64,000 nt of DNA from positions 558,001 to 622,000 of the forward strand of contig JAOYTL010000001.1 in NCBI GenBank assembly GCA_025846845.1, in the 5' to 3' direction. The position numbers and the translations under genes were made by a program. The DNA comes from Alloboseaceae bacterium BT-24-1 (GTDB lineage: Bacteria; Pseudomonadota; Alphaproteobacteria; Rhizobiales; Beijerinckiaceae). The number at the start of each line of letters is the position of its first letter. Positions within the stretch are counted from its first letter, which is position 1. The notes beneath the pieces were generated by a model. That model saw nothing but the letters and a program-made list of their open reading frames with translations. It was not told the DNA's origin and made no database searches. Positions 16,187 through 24,171 of this stretch are shown here, piece by piece.

Positions 16187-17530
16187 TCACGCGTTCGTCT
16201 CCGCGCCCTTGCCCGGGAAGCGCGCCAGCGCCGCCTCCAGCGAGACCAGCTCGCGCTCGCCGCCGGCGCGGCGCTTGAGCTCGACCTTGCCTTCGGCCAG
16301 CCCCTTCGGGCCGACGATGATCTGCCAGGGGATGCCGATCAGGTCGGCAGTGGCGAACTTGCCGCCCGGGCGCTCGTCGCGGTCGTCATAGGCCATATCG
16401 TAGCCCTTGGCGGCGAGCCCCCGGTAGAGCTGCTCGCAGGCGCCGTCGGTCGCGGCATCGCCGATCTTGAGGTTGAGCACAGCGATGTCGAAGGGCGCGA
16501 TCTCGTCCGGCCAGACGATGCCGCCCTCGTCATGACCGGCCTCGATCAGCGCGGCGACGAGACGGCTCGGGCCGATGCCGTAGGAACCCATATGGACCGG
16601 CACCAGTTGCCCGTCGGGGCCGGCGACTGTCGCGCCCATCGGTTCGGAGTATTTGGTGCCGAAATAGAAGATGTGGCCGACCTCGATGCCGCGCGCCGAA
16701 ACCTGGCTTTCGGCGGGGATCGCCTCGAAGGCCGCCTTCTCGTGCATCTCCTCGGTCGCGGCATAGAGGCTCGTCCACTTGTCGACGACGCCTTGCAGAC
16801 CTTCGATGCTGTCGAAATCGGTGTCGGCAGCCGGCGTCGCGAAGTCGAGATAATCCTTGTGGCAGAAGACCTCGCTCTCGCCTGTCGAGGCGAGGACGAT
16901 GAACTCGTGGCTGAGGTCGCCGCCGATCGGCCCTGTGTCGGCCCGCATCGGAATCGCCTTCAGGCCGAGCCGCGCAAAGGTGCGCAGATAGGCGGTGAAC
17001 ATGCGGTTGTAGGCATGGCGGGCGCCGGCCTGGTCGAGATCGAAGGAATAGGCGTCCTTCATCAGGAACTCGCGGCCGCGCATCACGCCGAAGCGCGGGC
17101 GGACCTCGTCGCGGAACTTCCACTGGATGTGGTAGAGGTTTAGCGGCAGATCCTTGTAGGATTTGACATAGGATCGGAAGATCTCGGTGACCATCTCCTC
17201 ATTGGTCGGGCCGTACAGCATCTCGCGATCGTGGCGGTCCTTGATGCGCAGCATCTCCTTGCCATAGGCGTCGTAGCGCCCGCTCTCGCGCCAGAGATCG
17301 GCCGACTGGATGGTCGGCATCAGGATCTCGATGGCGCCGGAGCGGTTCTGCTCCTCGCGGACCACTGCGCTGATCTTGTTGAGGACGCGCAGGCCCAGCG
17401 GCAGCCAGGAATAGATGCCGGCCGATTGCTGGCGGATCATGCCGGCGCGCAGCATCAGACGATGCGAGACGATCTCCGCTTCCTTGGGCGTATCGCGCAG
17501 GATCGGCATGAAATAGCGGGACAGGCGCAT
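16187..17530 (-). CDS. proS: Prolyl-tRNA synthetase (short alphaproteobacterial type)
   Basis: Class II synthetase that charges tRNA-Pro. The 447-residue product starts MRLSRYFMPILRDTPKEAE and has class II motif 2 (LNLYHIQWKFRDEVRPRFG) and motif 3 near GSYGIGPSRLVAA, followed by the anticodon-binding domain. It lacks the roughly 180-residue editing insertion found in the E. coli-type enzyme; this mini-ProRS form is normal in alphaproteobacteria. It is the first gene of a proS-lolC-lolD operon. The upstream gap carries a palindrome and phased direct repeats that may control the operon. Confidence 0.96.
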   Translation of the reverse strand: MRLSRYFMPILRDTPKEAEIVSHRLMLRAGMIRQQSAGIYSWLPLGLRVLNKISAVVREEQNRSGAIEILMPTIQSADLWRESGRYDAYGKEMLRIKDRHDREMLYGPTNEEMVTEIFRSYVKSYKDLPLNLYHIQWKFRDEVRPRFGVMRGREFLMKDAYSFDLDQAGARHAYNRMFTAYLRTFARLGLKAIPMRADTGPIGGDLSHEFIVLASTGESEVFCHKDYLDFATPAADTDFDSIEGLQGVVDKWTSLYAATEEMHEKAAFEAIPAESQVSARGIEVGHIFYFGTKYSEPMGATVAGPDGQLVPVHMGSYGIGPSRLVAALIEAGHDEGGIVWPDEIAPFDIAVLNLKIGDAATDGACEQLYRGLAAKGYDMAYDDRDERPGGKFATADLIGIPWQIIVGPKGLAEGKVELKRRAGGERELVSLEAALARFPGKGAETNA

Positions 17531-17602
17531 CGGAACACTCGTCGAGGGGCGATGCGCCAGGACGAGCGCACCGAGTCAGGTCAGTCCAGAGACACCATCG
17601 CC

Positions 17603-17655
17603 GTTTGCAAATTGCAAACGCTAATGCACATCAGCATCGGGCAAATGCACATCGG
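17603..17655. promoter_or_regulatory. Palindrome plus 21-bp phased direct repeats upstream of proS
   Basis: In the coaD-proS gap. A perfect palindrome GTTTGCAA-A-TTGCAAAC spans 17603-17619. Two near-identical 15-mers, GCTAATGCACATCAG (17620-17634) and GCAAATGCACATCGG (17641-17655), follow with a spacing of 21 bp, two helical turns. The layout looks like operator sites on one face of the helix, upstream of proS on its strand. The binding protein is not known to me. Confidence 0.45.
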
Positions 17656-17673
17656 ATGGGGTTGGCGAAAGCG

Positions 17674-18174
17674 TCAGCGCTTGGTGAACTTCGCCTGCAG
17701 CCTGTCGCTGACGATGGGCGGAACGAAGGCGGAGACGTCGCCGCCCATCGCGGCGACCTGACGCACCAGCGTCGCGGTGATGTGGCGGGCCGGTGGCGTC
17801 GCGGGTAGAAACACCGTCTGCAGTTCGGGGACCATGGTGTGGTTCATGCCGGCAAGCTGCATCTCGTAGTCGAGATCGGTGCCGTCGCGCAGGCCGCGCA
17901 CCAGGATCGTGGCGCCAAGCCGGCGGGCCGCGTCGATGGTGAGGTCATCGAAGGTGACGACCTCCAGCTCAGTGCCGGATACGGTCGCGATCGGGCCGCA
18001 GATCTCGCGCAGCAATGCGGCGCGCTCCTCGGCCGTGAAGATCGGCGTTTTTCCCGGGTGGACGCCGATGGCGAGGATCAACCGGTCGCACAGCCGGCAA
18101 GCGGCCTCGATCATGTCGACATGGCCGTTGGTGACGGGGTCGAACGACCCGGCATAGAAAGCTGTGTGGCTCAT
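17674..18174 (-). CDS. coaD: Pantetheine-phosphate adenylyltransferase (CoaD)
   Basis: Fourth step of coenzyme A synthesis: ATP plus 4'-phosphopantetheine gives dephospho-CoA. The 166-residue size is typical. The nucleotidyltransferase TNGH motif is at residues 15-18 (GSFDPVTNGHVDMI), RGLRDGTDLDYE follows in the middle, and ITATLVRQVA replaces the more common ISSTLVR. In many Rhizobiales coaD stands beside the cyclophilin and queA genes; here those genes are about 40 kb away. Confidence 0.95.
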   Translation of the reverse strand: MSHTAFYAGSFDPVTNGHVDMIEAACRLCDRLILAIGVHPGKTPIFTAEERAALLREICGPIATVSGTELEVVTFDDLTIDAARRLGATILVRGLRDGTDLDYEMQLAGMNHTMVPELQTVFLPATPPARHITATLVRQVAAMGGDVSAFVPPIVSDRLQAKFTKR

Positions 18175-18213
18175 GTCTGAGCGTTAGCCAACACGGGCTC
18201 CCACGACAAGCTG

Positions 18214-20352
18214 TCAGGCGACACGCAGCTCGTCGATGACATGATCGACCCGCGCCGTCAGGGCCTGGGTCAGAGCGGTCAGTTCGCTTGCCGCTTTCAG
18301 GACCGCATCGGAAGCGCCGGCCGTGTTGCGCGAGGCGAGCGCGACCTGGCTGGTCGCCTGCCCGATCAGGACGATCTCCTGCGTCGCCGCGAGGACCTCG
18401 GCGGCGATGGCGTGGGTGGCCGCATGCTGGCGCTGCATGGTCTGGCTGGTCCGCCGCGTCGCCTCGTTCAGATCCTGCACGAAGGCGCGGATGCCGGCGA
18501 TGCCTTCGACGGTCGCAGCGGTCGCCTGGTTCATCGCCTCGATCTGGCGCGCGATGTCCTGCGTCGCGTTGGCGGTCTGGGTCGCGAGCGACTTCACCTC
18601 GCTGGCGACGACGGCAAAACCCTTGCCCGCTTCGCCCGCGCGCGCCGCCTCGATGGTGGCGTTGAGCGCAAGCAGATTGGTCTGGCCGGCGATCGCCGAA
18701 ATGAGCCCGACCACTTCCGACACGCGCGCAGCGCCGTTCGACAGGCCGTCGACGATCCGGCTCACCGAATCCGCATGCGCGCGCGCCTGGCCTGCGGTCG
18801 CATCCGAGGAACGCACCTCGGCAGCGAGGGCATCGACCGCCCCGAGCAGATCCTGCGCCGCGCGCTCGATCGACTGGACGCTGCGGATCGCGTTGCCGGT
18901 CGCGCTATCGGTGTCGGCAGCGCCGGCCTGGGCCTCACGTGCGCCTTCCGCGAGCTGATGCGCCGTCGTGCCCAGGGTTTCCGCCGAGACGGACACCGAG
19001 GCCGACACGGTCCGCACCGAATCCTCCAATTCGCTCGCCAGTTCGCCGAGCAGAGCCCGGCGGTGCTGCTCGGCCTCGGACCGGCGCGTCTCCTGCTCGG
19101 CCTCGCGGCGCTGCGCCTGCCCACGCAAGGTTTCGCGGATCAGCTCGATCGACTTGGCGATCCCGCCGATCTCGTCGCGACGCCGGGCTCCGGGAATCTC
19201 CTCCTCCGTCCGGCCCGCGGCGACGCCTGCAAGCCTGTCGGAAAGCTGGGCGATCGGGCGCGCCACAGACCAGCCGAGCAGGATCGCGATCCCGAACAGC
19301 GGCAGCAGGACCAGCAGGCCGGCAGAAACGACCGCGCTGCGAATCTTGTCGACGACAGCAAAGGCGCTGTCCTGGGGAGCGGTCAGCCAGAGCAGCCAGC
19401 GCCAGTCGCCGATCACGACCTCCTCGCCGCTCGCAACCAGCGCTCGACCGTCATGGCTGACCATCGCGATGAGCGCGTTCTCCGGCTGGCCGGTCAGCCG
19501 ATTCCTGTCGAGGGTCTCGCGCGGCGAAGCGGCGTCGCGCCGCAGCGCCGGATTGGAGCGCATGAAGCCGTCAGAGCCAACGACGAAAACCCGTTCGGCA
19601 TTCGAGCCGACGGGGTTGAAGGCGAGCACATCGTCGATCAGGCGCGTATCGACGGCGATGACGATCGTGCCCAGCTGTTGGCCCGTCCCGGCCTCGGCGT
19701 CGTAGAACGGAGCTGCGAGGAAGGCGCGCGGCTCGCCGCCGGCTGGATCATAGGGCGCGAAGTCGAGCACCACCTGCTCGCCCGCCGCCCTGCCCCGCGC
19801 CAGCTCGACGGATTTGGCGAGGCCGGTTCCGGCCAGATCATCCTCGCTGAGGAGGCGGCCAAATTCGGAGCCCTTGGTGACGCTGTAGACCACCCGGCCC
19901 TTGCGCGAGACAAGGTAGATGTCGGCGTAGTTGAACTGCTTCAGCGCCGCGGCATAGGTCTCGTGGATCGGCACATGCCGCCAGGAATAGCCGTGCTGGT
20001 GCTCGCGCCCGGTGCGGGCGATGCGTTCGGCCTGAGACAACGAGCCATCGCCCTGGTAGTGGCCAAGGATGCTCCTGTAGTCGTGCGGGCCGAGCTCCAT
20101 CCACTTGCCGATCTCGTCGAGCGCCGAGACGGTGAAGGCGCTGCGCGCCTGGACTGCGAGTTCGGCGCGAAGCTGCGACCAGCGGCGCTCGATGGCGCGG
20201 ACATGGCTCTCGGCCAAAGCGTGCATGCGCTCGCGCACCGCGCCCTGCGCCCAGCTCGACACGGCAAGATAAGCGGACGAGCCAACGGCCAGCGCCGCGA
20301 GCAGCGCCAAGGCCAGCATCGCGATAGGAAGCCTGATCCTGAGGCTGAACAC
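18214..20352 (-). CDS. Methyl-accepting chemotaxis protein
   Basis: Membrane chemoreceptor of 712 residues. N-terminal membrane helix at about residues 8-30, a long periplasmic Cache-type sensor (about 31-330, with NYADIYLVSRKGRVVYSVTK), a second helix near 335-358, a HAMP region (GWSVARPIAQLSDRL onward) and a methyl-accepting domain (about 440-705). The tip contains IAGQTNLLALNATIEAARAG and GKGFAVVASEVKSLA, the CheA/CheW-binding hairpin. The start is GTG at 20352 with GGAG upstream. The ligand cannot be read from sequence. It stands alone, 39 bp downstream of coaD on the same side, with no che genes nearby. Confidence 0.93.
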   Translation of the reverse strand: MFSLRIRLPIAMLALALLAALAVGSSAYLAVSSWAQGAVRERMHALAESHVRAIERRWSQLRAELAVQARSAFTVSALDEIGKWMELGPHDYRSILGHYQGDGSLSQAERIARTGREHQHGYSWRHVPIHETYAAALKQFNYADIYLVSRKGRVVYSVTKGSEFGRLLSEDDLAGTGLAKSVELARGRAAGEQVVLDFAPYDPAGGEPRAFLAAPFYDAEAGTGQQLGTIVIAVDTRLIDDVLAFNPVGSNAERVFVVGSDGFMRSNPALRRDAASPRETLDRNRLTGQPENALIAMVSHDGRALVASGEEVVIGDWRWLLWLTAPQDSAFAVVDKIRSAVVSAGLLVLLPLFGIAILLGWSVARPIAQLSDRLAGVAAGRTEEEIPGARRRDEIGGIAKSIELIRETLRGQAQRREAEQETRRSEAEQHRRALLGELASELEDSVRTVSASVSVSAETLGTTAHQLAEGAREAQAGAADTDSATGNAIRSVQSIERAAQDLLGAVDALAAEVRSSDATAGQARAHADSVSRIVDGLSNGAARVSEVVGLISAIAGQTNLLALNATIEAARAGEAGKGFAVVASEVKSLATQTANATQDIARQIEAMNQATAATVEGIAGIRAFVQDLNEATRRTSQTMQRQHAATHAIAAEVLAATQEIVLIGQATSQVALASRNTAGASDAVLKAASELTALTQALTARVDHVIDELRVA

Positions 20353-20444
20353 GAATCAGGTCTCCGCCCGACGTCGACTGCGCCAGGAGACCCAACACGA
20401 ACGCGGTTAACGTTGCTTGAAGCCCGCAACGCGCCGCAATTGCC

Positions 20445-20576
20445 TCAGAGGGCGCCGGGCAACGGCGCCAAGGCGGCGAGCGCCGCGGCACTGCCGAGGA
20501 CCAGAGTGAGCAGCGCGACGACGCCGGCTGCGAACGATACCCGGCGCGGGCGCCGGACCAGAGAGCCGAACTGCAT
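20445..20576 (-). CDS. Small single-span membrane protein (43 residues)
   Basis: Short open frame between the chemoreceptor start and the ABC-F gene. The product begins MQFGSLVRRPRRVSF, basic and Arg-rich, then has one hydrophobic helix (about residues 14-37, AAGVVALLTLVLGSAAALAA) and a short end PLPGAL. AGAGGATCC directly precedes the ATG, a good ribosome site. It follows the positive-inside rule with a cytoplasmic N-terminus. No homologue is recognised. It may be transcribed with the chemoreceptor, 92 bp downstream. Alternatively it is a chance frame, though the ribosome site and membrane design argue for a real small protein. Confidence 0.55.
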   Translation of the reverse strand: MQFGSLVRRPRRVSFAAGVVALLTLVLGSAAALAALAPLPGAL

Positions 20577-20766
20577 GGATCCTCTTTGCGAATCAGTGCG
20601 TTACCCCAGCCCCTGCCTGCGCTGGGTGCCCGGCCATGCCGTGGCGGAAACATGGAGAAATCGTGGCCCAGCCCCAAAGACAGCCAGAACGCCGCGCACA
20701 GATCCGGTCATTTCTCTCCTTCTGCCGTTTCCAGACGGATCGAAAGCGCGCTAAACCCCGCTCGCC

Positions 20767-22632
20767 ATGCTGACCCTCAACGACATCACCTATCGCCTCG
20801 GCGAGCGCCTCCTGCTCGACAAGGCCAGCGCTTTCCTGCCCACCGGCTCGCGCGTCGGCCTCGTCGGCCGCAACGGCACCGGCAAGACGACGCTGTTCCG
20901 CATCATCACCGGCGACCTCTCTCCGGAGGGCGGCAATGTCGCCCTGCCCAGAGGCATGCGCATTGGCGGGGTGGCGCAGGAAGCTCCCGGCGGGCCCGAA
21001 ACGCTGATCGAGGTCGTGCTCGCTGCCGATATCGAGCGCGCAGCGCTGATGCGGGAGGCGCAGACTGCGACCGATCCGATGCGGATCGCCGAGATCGAGA
21101 CCCGGCTCGCCGATATCGGCGCCCACTCTGCACCGGCGCGCGCCGCGACCGTGCTGCACGGACTTGGTTTCGACGAACAGGCGCAGCAGCGGCCCTGCTC
21201 CGATTTCTCGGGCGGCTGGCGCATGCGCGTCGCCCTCGCCGCCGTGCTGTTCTCAGAGCCCGATTTGCTGCTGCTCGACGAGCCGACCAACTATCTCGAC
21301 CTCGAAGGCACGCTCTGGCTCTACGACTATCTCGAGCGCTATCCGCACACCGTGCTCGTCGTCAGCCACGACCGCGAACTGCTCGACACCTGCGTCGACC
21401 ACATCCTGCATCTCGACCAGGGCAAGCTGACGATCTATCGCGGCGGCTACAGCGATTTCGAGAAGCTCCGGGCCGAGAAGCAGGCGCATCTCGCCAAGGC
21501 ACGCGAGAAGCAGGACGCCGAGCGCAAGCACCTGCAATCCTTCGTCGACCGCTTCAAGGCCAAGGCCTCGAAGGCCAGCCAGGCCCAGTCGCGCGTCAAG
21601 CGGCTGGAGAAGATGCAGGAGATCGCGGTCATCCAGGATCGCGACGTGCAGCCCTTCAACTTCCCCGCCCCCGAGCGGCCGCTGTCGCCGCCGATGGTCG
21701 TGCTGGAGGGCGCCAGCGCCGGCTATGGCGAGCGCAAGGTACTGTCGCGGCTCAACCTGACCCTGGCGCCGGACGACCGCATCGCCCTGCTCGGTGCCAA
21801 TGGCAACGGCAAGTCGACCTTCTGCAAGCTGATCGGCGGGCGCCTTGCGCCGCTCGCGGGCGAAATGCGGCGCTCGTCGAAGCTGCAGACGGCCTATTTC
21901 GCCCAGCACCAGCTCGACGAGCTGCGCATGGAGGACACGCCCGTCGGCCATATCCGCGAGCTGATGCCGGACGCTCCCGAGGCCCGGGTGCGAGCCCGCA
22001 CCGCACAGACTGGCTTTCCTGCCAACAAGGCCGACACCCCGGTCAAGAACCTCTCCGGCGGCGAGAAGGCGCGCCTCATGCTCGGCATCGCCACCTTCGG
22101 CGGCCCGCATCTGCTGATTCTCGACGAGCCGACCAACCATCTCGACATCGACAGCCGCACCGCTTTGGTCAAGGCGATCAACGACTATCCCGGCGCCGTC
22201 ATTCTCGTCAGCCACGACCGCTTCCTGATCGAAGCCTGCGCCGACCGGCTCTGGATGGTCGGGGATGGCACGGTGAAGAACTTCGATGGCGACATGGACG
22301 ACTACCGCGACTTCGTGCTCGGCCGCGACAAGCCGGCGCAGCGCGGCAAGGCGGAGTCGGACGCTTCGGGCAAGGCCGAGGAGCGCAAGGGCGCGGCGGC
22401 GAAACGCCAGGCGCTCGGACCGCTCCGGCAGAAGCTCAACCTGGCGGAGGCCCGTATCGCCAAGTTGACCGGGCTGATCAAAAAGGTCGACGGCGCGCTC
22501 GCCAACGGCGCCTTCGCGCGTGAGCCGGACAAGGCGCTGCTGCTCTCGCGCCAGCGCGGCGAACTGACGGAGGCGCTGGCCTCAGCCGAGGAGGAATGGC
22601 TGATGCTGAGCGAGGAGCTGGAGAGCGCCTGA
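20767..22632 (+). CDS. ABC-F family ATPase (Uup/YheS-like)
   Basis: Soluble protein with two ATP-binding cassettes and no membrane part; ABC-F proteins act on the ribosome in translation or antibiotic protection. The 621 residues contain the first P-loop GRNGTGKTT (about 36-44) with signature DFSGGWRMR, a charged inter-domain linker (about 235-290), the second P-loop GANGNGKST (about 338-346) and signature LSGGEKARL. Both Walker B strands read LLLDEPTNYLDLEG and LILDEPTNHLDID. A C-terminal coiled coil (about 525-620) resembles Uup. I cannot assign the exact subgroup. Its stop lies seven bases from the converging DUF2314 gene. Confidence 0.9.
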   Translation: MLTLNDITYRLGERLLLDKASAFLPTGSRVGLVGRNGTGKTTLFRIITGDLSPEGGNVALPRGMRIGGVAQEAPGGPETLIEVVLAADIERAALMREAQTATDPMRIAEIETRLADIGAHSAPARAATVLHGLGFDEQAQQRPCSDFSGGWRMRVALAAVLFSEPDLLLLDEPTNYLDLEGTLWLYDYLERYPHTVLVVSHDRELLDTCVDHILHLDQGKLTIYRGGYSDFEKLRAEKQAHLAKAREKQDAERKHLQSFVDRFKAKASKASQAQSRVKRLEKMQEIAVIQDRDVQPFNFPAPERPLSPPMVVLEGASAGYGERKVLSRLNLTLAPDDRIALLGANGNGKSTFCKLIGGRLAPLAGEMRRSSKLQTAYFAQHQLDELRMEDTPVGHIRELMPDAPEARVRARTAQTGFPANKADTPVKNLSGGEKARLMLGIATFGGPHLLILDEPTNHLDIDSRTALVKAINDYPGAVILVSHDRFLIEACADRLWMVGDGTVKNFDGDMDDYRDFVLGRDKPAQRGKAESDASGKAEERKGAAAKRQALGPLRQKLNLAEARIAKLTGLIKKVDGALANGAFAREPDKALLLSRQRGELTEALASAEEEWLMLSEELESA

Positions 22633-22639
22633 GCCTGCT

Positions 22640-23133
22640 TCAGGGCAGCGGCGCCAGCTTGAAATCGAGGCGCCTGAGCTGATCGGGCGACAGCTTCTTC
22701 ATCGCGACGCGGGTGGTGTAGCTGCCATGCATCAGGCCGCCCGCCCTGTAGTTCCAGTCGCTGACCATGGCGCTCGGGGCGCGATAAGCGTCGCCATTGC
22801 TCAAGCCGTCGATATAGACCGGATCATTCGCGATCTGGCCGACGAAGACATCGCCCTTAACGGCCGTCAGATCTATCCAGATGTGCTCGCGCGCATTGCC
22901 ATCGTCATAGGGATCGCGACCTTGACCGCATGCCGCTCACCCGTACCGCTGCGATAGAGCGCGACGAAGTCCGGAAGGGTCTCGCGGGCCTGCGCAATCG
23001 CGCGGTTCATCTCGCGATCGGATGAGCGGAAGTCGACCACCTGCGCCACCGCAGGCCATGACACGGCCGCCAATGACGTGCCGAGAAGCATGATGCCGGC
23101 GACCAGCATCCGTCCTTGTCGCTGAATTTGCAT
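22640..23133 (-). pseudogene. Secreted DUF2314 (YegJ-like) protein, interrupted by a frameshift
   Basis: Frame one gives a signal peptide (MQIQRQGRMLVAGIMLL, cleavage near AVAQ) and the DUF2314 start (FRSSDREMNRAIAQARETL), then runs into a stop soon after VAIP. The next frame continues the domain without a break as YDDGNAREHIWIDLTAVKG, then VFVGQIANDPVYI, SDWNYRAGGLMHG, and ends KLAPLP. Restoring one C in the CCC run at 22910-22912 would join both parts into a whole protein of about 164 residues. It is either a recent single-base deletion or a sequencing error. DUF2314 proteins have no settled function. Confidence 0.75.
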
Positions 23134-23149
23134 TTCGACGCTCCGCCTC

Positions 23150-23270
23150 GGCATCCGGATCCGTTGCGATCGGCTTGCAGCGCAAGCCAATCGATCGAAC
23201 GGTCCCCATGTGCGAGTCAGAGACGGATTCAGCGACCAGGTCGGTTGAACCGGATCGGTTTCGGGCTAGC
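23150..23270. repeat. Intergenic mosaic palindromic repeat, copy A
   Basis: Contains hairpin GGCTTGC-AGC-GCAAGCC (23172-23188), then CGATCGAACGGTCC, the core AGAGACGGATTCA (23219-23231) and a degenerate second palindrome rich in GGTCGGTT/AACCGG. The same order of modules occurs at 38485-38600 and 49248-49356. It lies between the DUF2314 gene start and the end of the small lipoprotein gene. Confidence 0.65.
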
Positions 23271-23676
23271 CCTGCTGCTCAGGCTGTCCCGGCTTCACGA
23301 TCCGGCTCAGCCGATTGTCGGTGAACATGTAGATTTCGCGATTGCCCGGCTCGGAATAGAGCACCTGCACCTCGCGCTGGCCCCGGCCATTGTCGCCGAT
23401 CAGCACGTCGGTCGGCCGCTTGGCCTTGAGCCGGACGAGTTCGCATTCGGTGATGCCGACGGCGATCTCCTTCGGCAGCGGGCGCGTCGCCGGGTCGAGC
23501 GAGACATCGGCGCTGCATTCGCCTTCCGGCGTCAGCATCGCCTCCTGCGTCGAGACGCGCGCGGTCGCACTGCTGCTGCGGGTACCACGTTCGTCGGACA
23601 CAAAGGAGAATCCGCCCATATCGACGGAACAGCCGGCGAGCGCAGCCGCCAAGGCCAGGGCAACAGGAACTTTCAC
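23266..23676 (-). CDS. Small predicted lipoprotein
   Basis: Starting at GTG 23676 the product is 136 residues with a lipoprotein signal (VKVPVALALAAALAGC, lipobox Cys16) and a mature part with several charged beta-like segments (for example REVQVLYSEPGNREIYMF). No family is recognised. The GTG overlaps the holC stop by four bases (GTGA), with GGAG eight bases upstream, indicating translational coupling to holC. A longer start inside holC is less likely, because it would bury the signal sequence. The destination is probably the periplasmic face of a membrane. Confidence 0.75.
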   Translation of the reverse strand: MKVPVALALAAALAGCSVDMGGFSFVSDERGTRSSSATARVSTQEAMLTPEGECSADVSLDPATRPLPKEIAVGITECELVRLKAKRPTDVLIGDNGRGQREVQVLYSEPGNREIYMFTDNRLSRIVKPGQPEQQG

Positions 23677-24125
23677 GCTTTCTTCTCCCAGCGGCCGGTC
23701 TCGTCCTGCTGCCAATAGGTGGCAGCGACGCCGAGCGTCCGCAGCTTTTTCCAGTCTTCGCGTGCCGAGGCGAGCGCATCGGGATCGTCGCCATCGAACA
23801 TCAGAATGACGCGCTCGTAAGCGTCCAATGCGTCCGGAATGCGAACGCCGTCGACACAGAAGCGAACTTGCGCGCCATTCGGGTTATCGCTGGCCGTGGT
23901 CAGCACGATCGGATTTGCCGCGGCGTCCGGCTCCGCGGCCGTCGCATGCGGCAGGAAGGATTCGTCCGCATAGGTCCAGAGCCGGTCGTCGAGCCCGGCC
24001 AGACGCTCGCGGCTCGACAATTCGACGACGGCTTTCCAGCCGCGGGCGAGCGAACGCTCGAGCAGGGTCGGAAGGACCTGCTCGAGCGGGCGTCCCTGCA
24101 GATGGTAGAACAGGACCTCGGCCAT
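23673..24125 (-). CDS. holC: DNA polymerase III chi subunit (HolC)
   Basis: Clamp-loader accessory subunit that binds SSB and links it to the replicase. The 150-residue protein starts MAEVLFYHLQGRPLEQVLP, typical of the family, and has the SRERLAGLDDRLWTY segment and the C-terminal LMFDGDDPDALASAREDWK. It lies downstream of pepA on the same strand with a 46-bp gap; pepA-holC is a common pair in alpha- and gammaproteobacteria. Confidence 0.93.
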   Translation of the reverse strand: MAEVLFYHLQGRPLEQVLPTLLERSLARGWKAVVELSSRERLAGLDDRLWTYADESFLPHATAAEPDAAANPIVLTTASDNPNGAQVRFCVDGVRIPDALDAYERVILMFDGDDPDALASAREDWKKLRTLGVAATYWQQDETGRWEKKA

Positions 24126-24171
24126 TACGCAGTCAGCACAATCCTTTGCGAGCCTCGGCTCAGAGTTCGAA

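Noticed and set aside
17531..17673. Leader peptide or T-box-like element before proS
   Set aside because: No short proline-rich frame with a ribosome site, and T-boxes are not expected in alphaproteobacteria.
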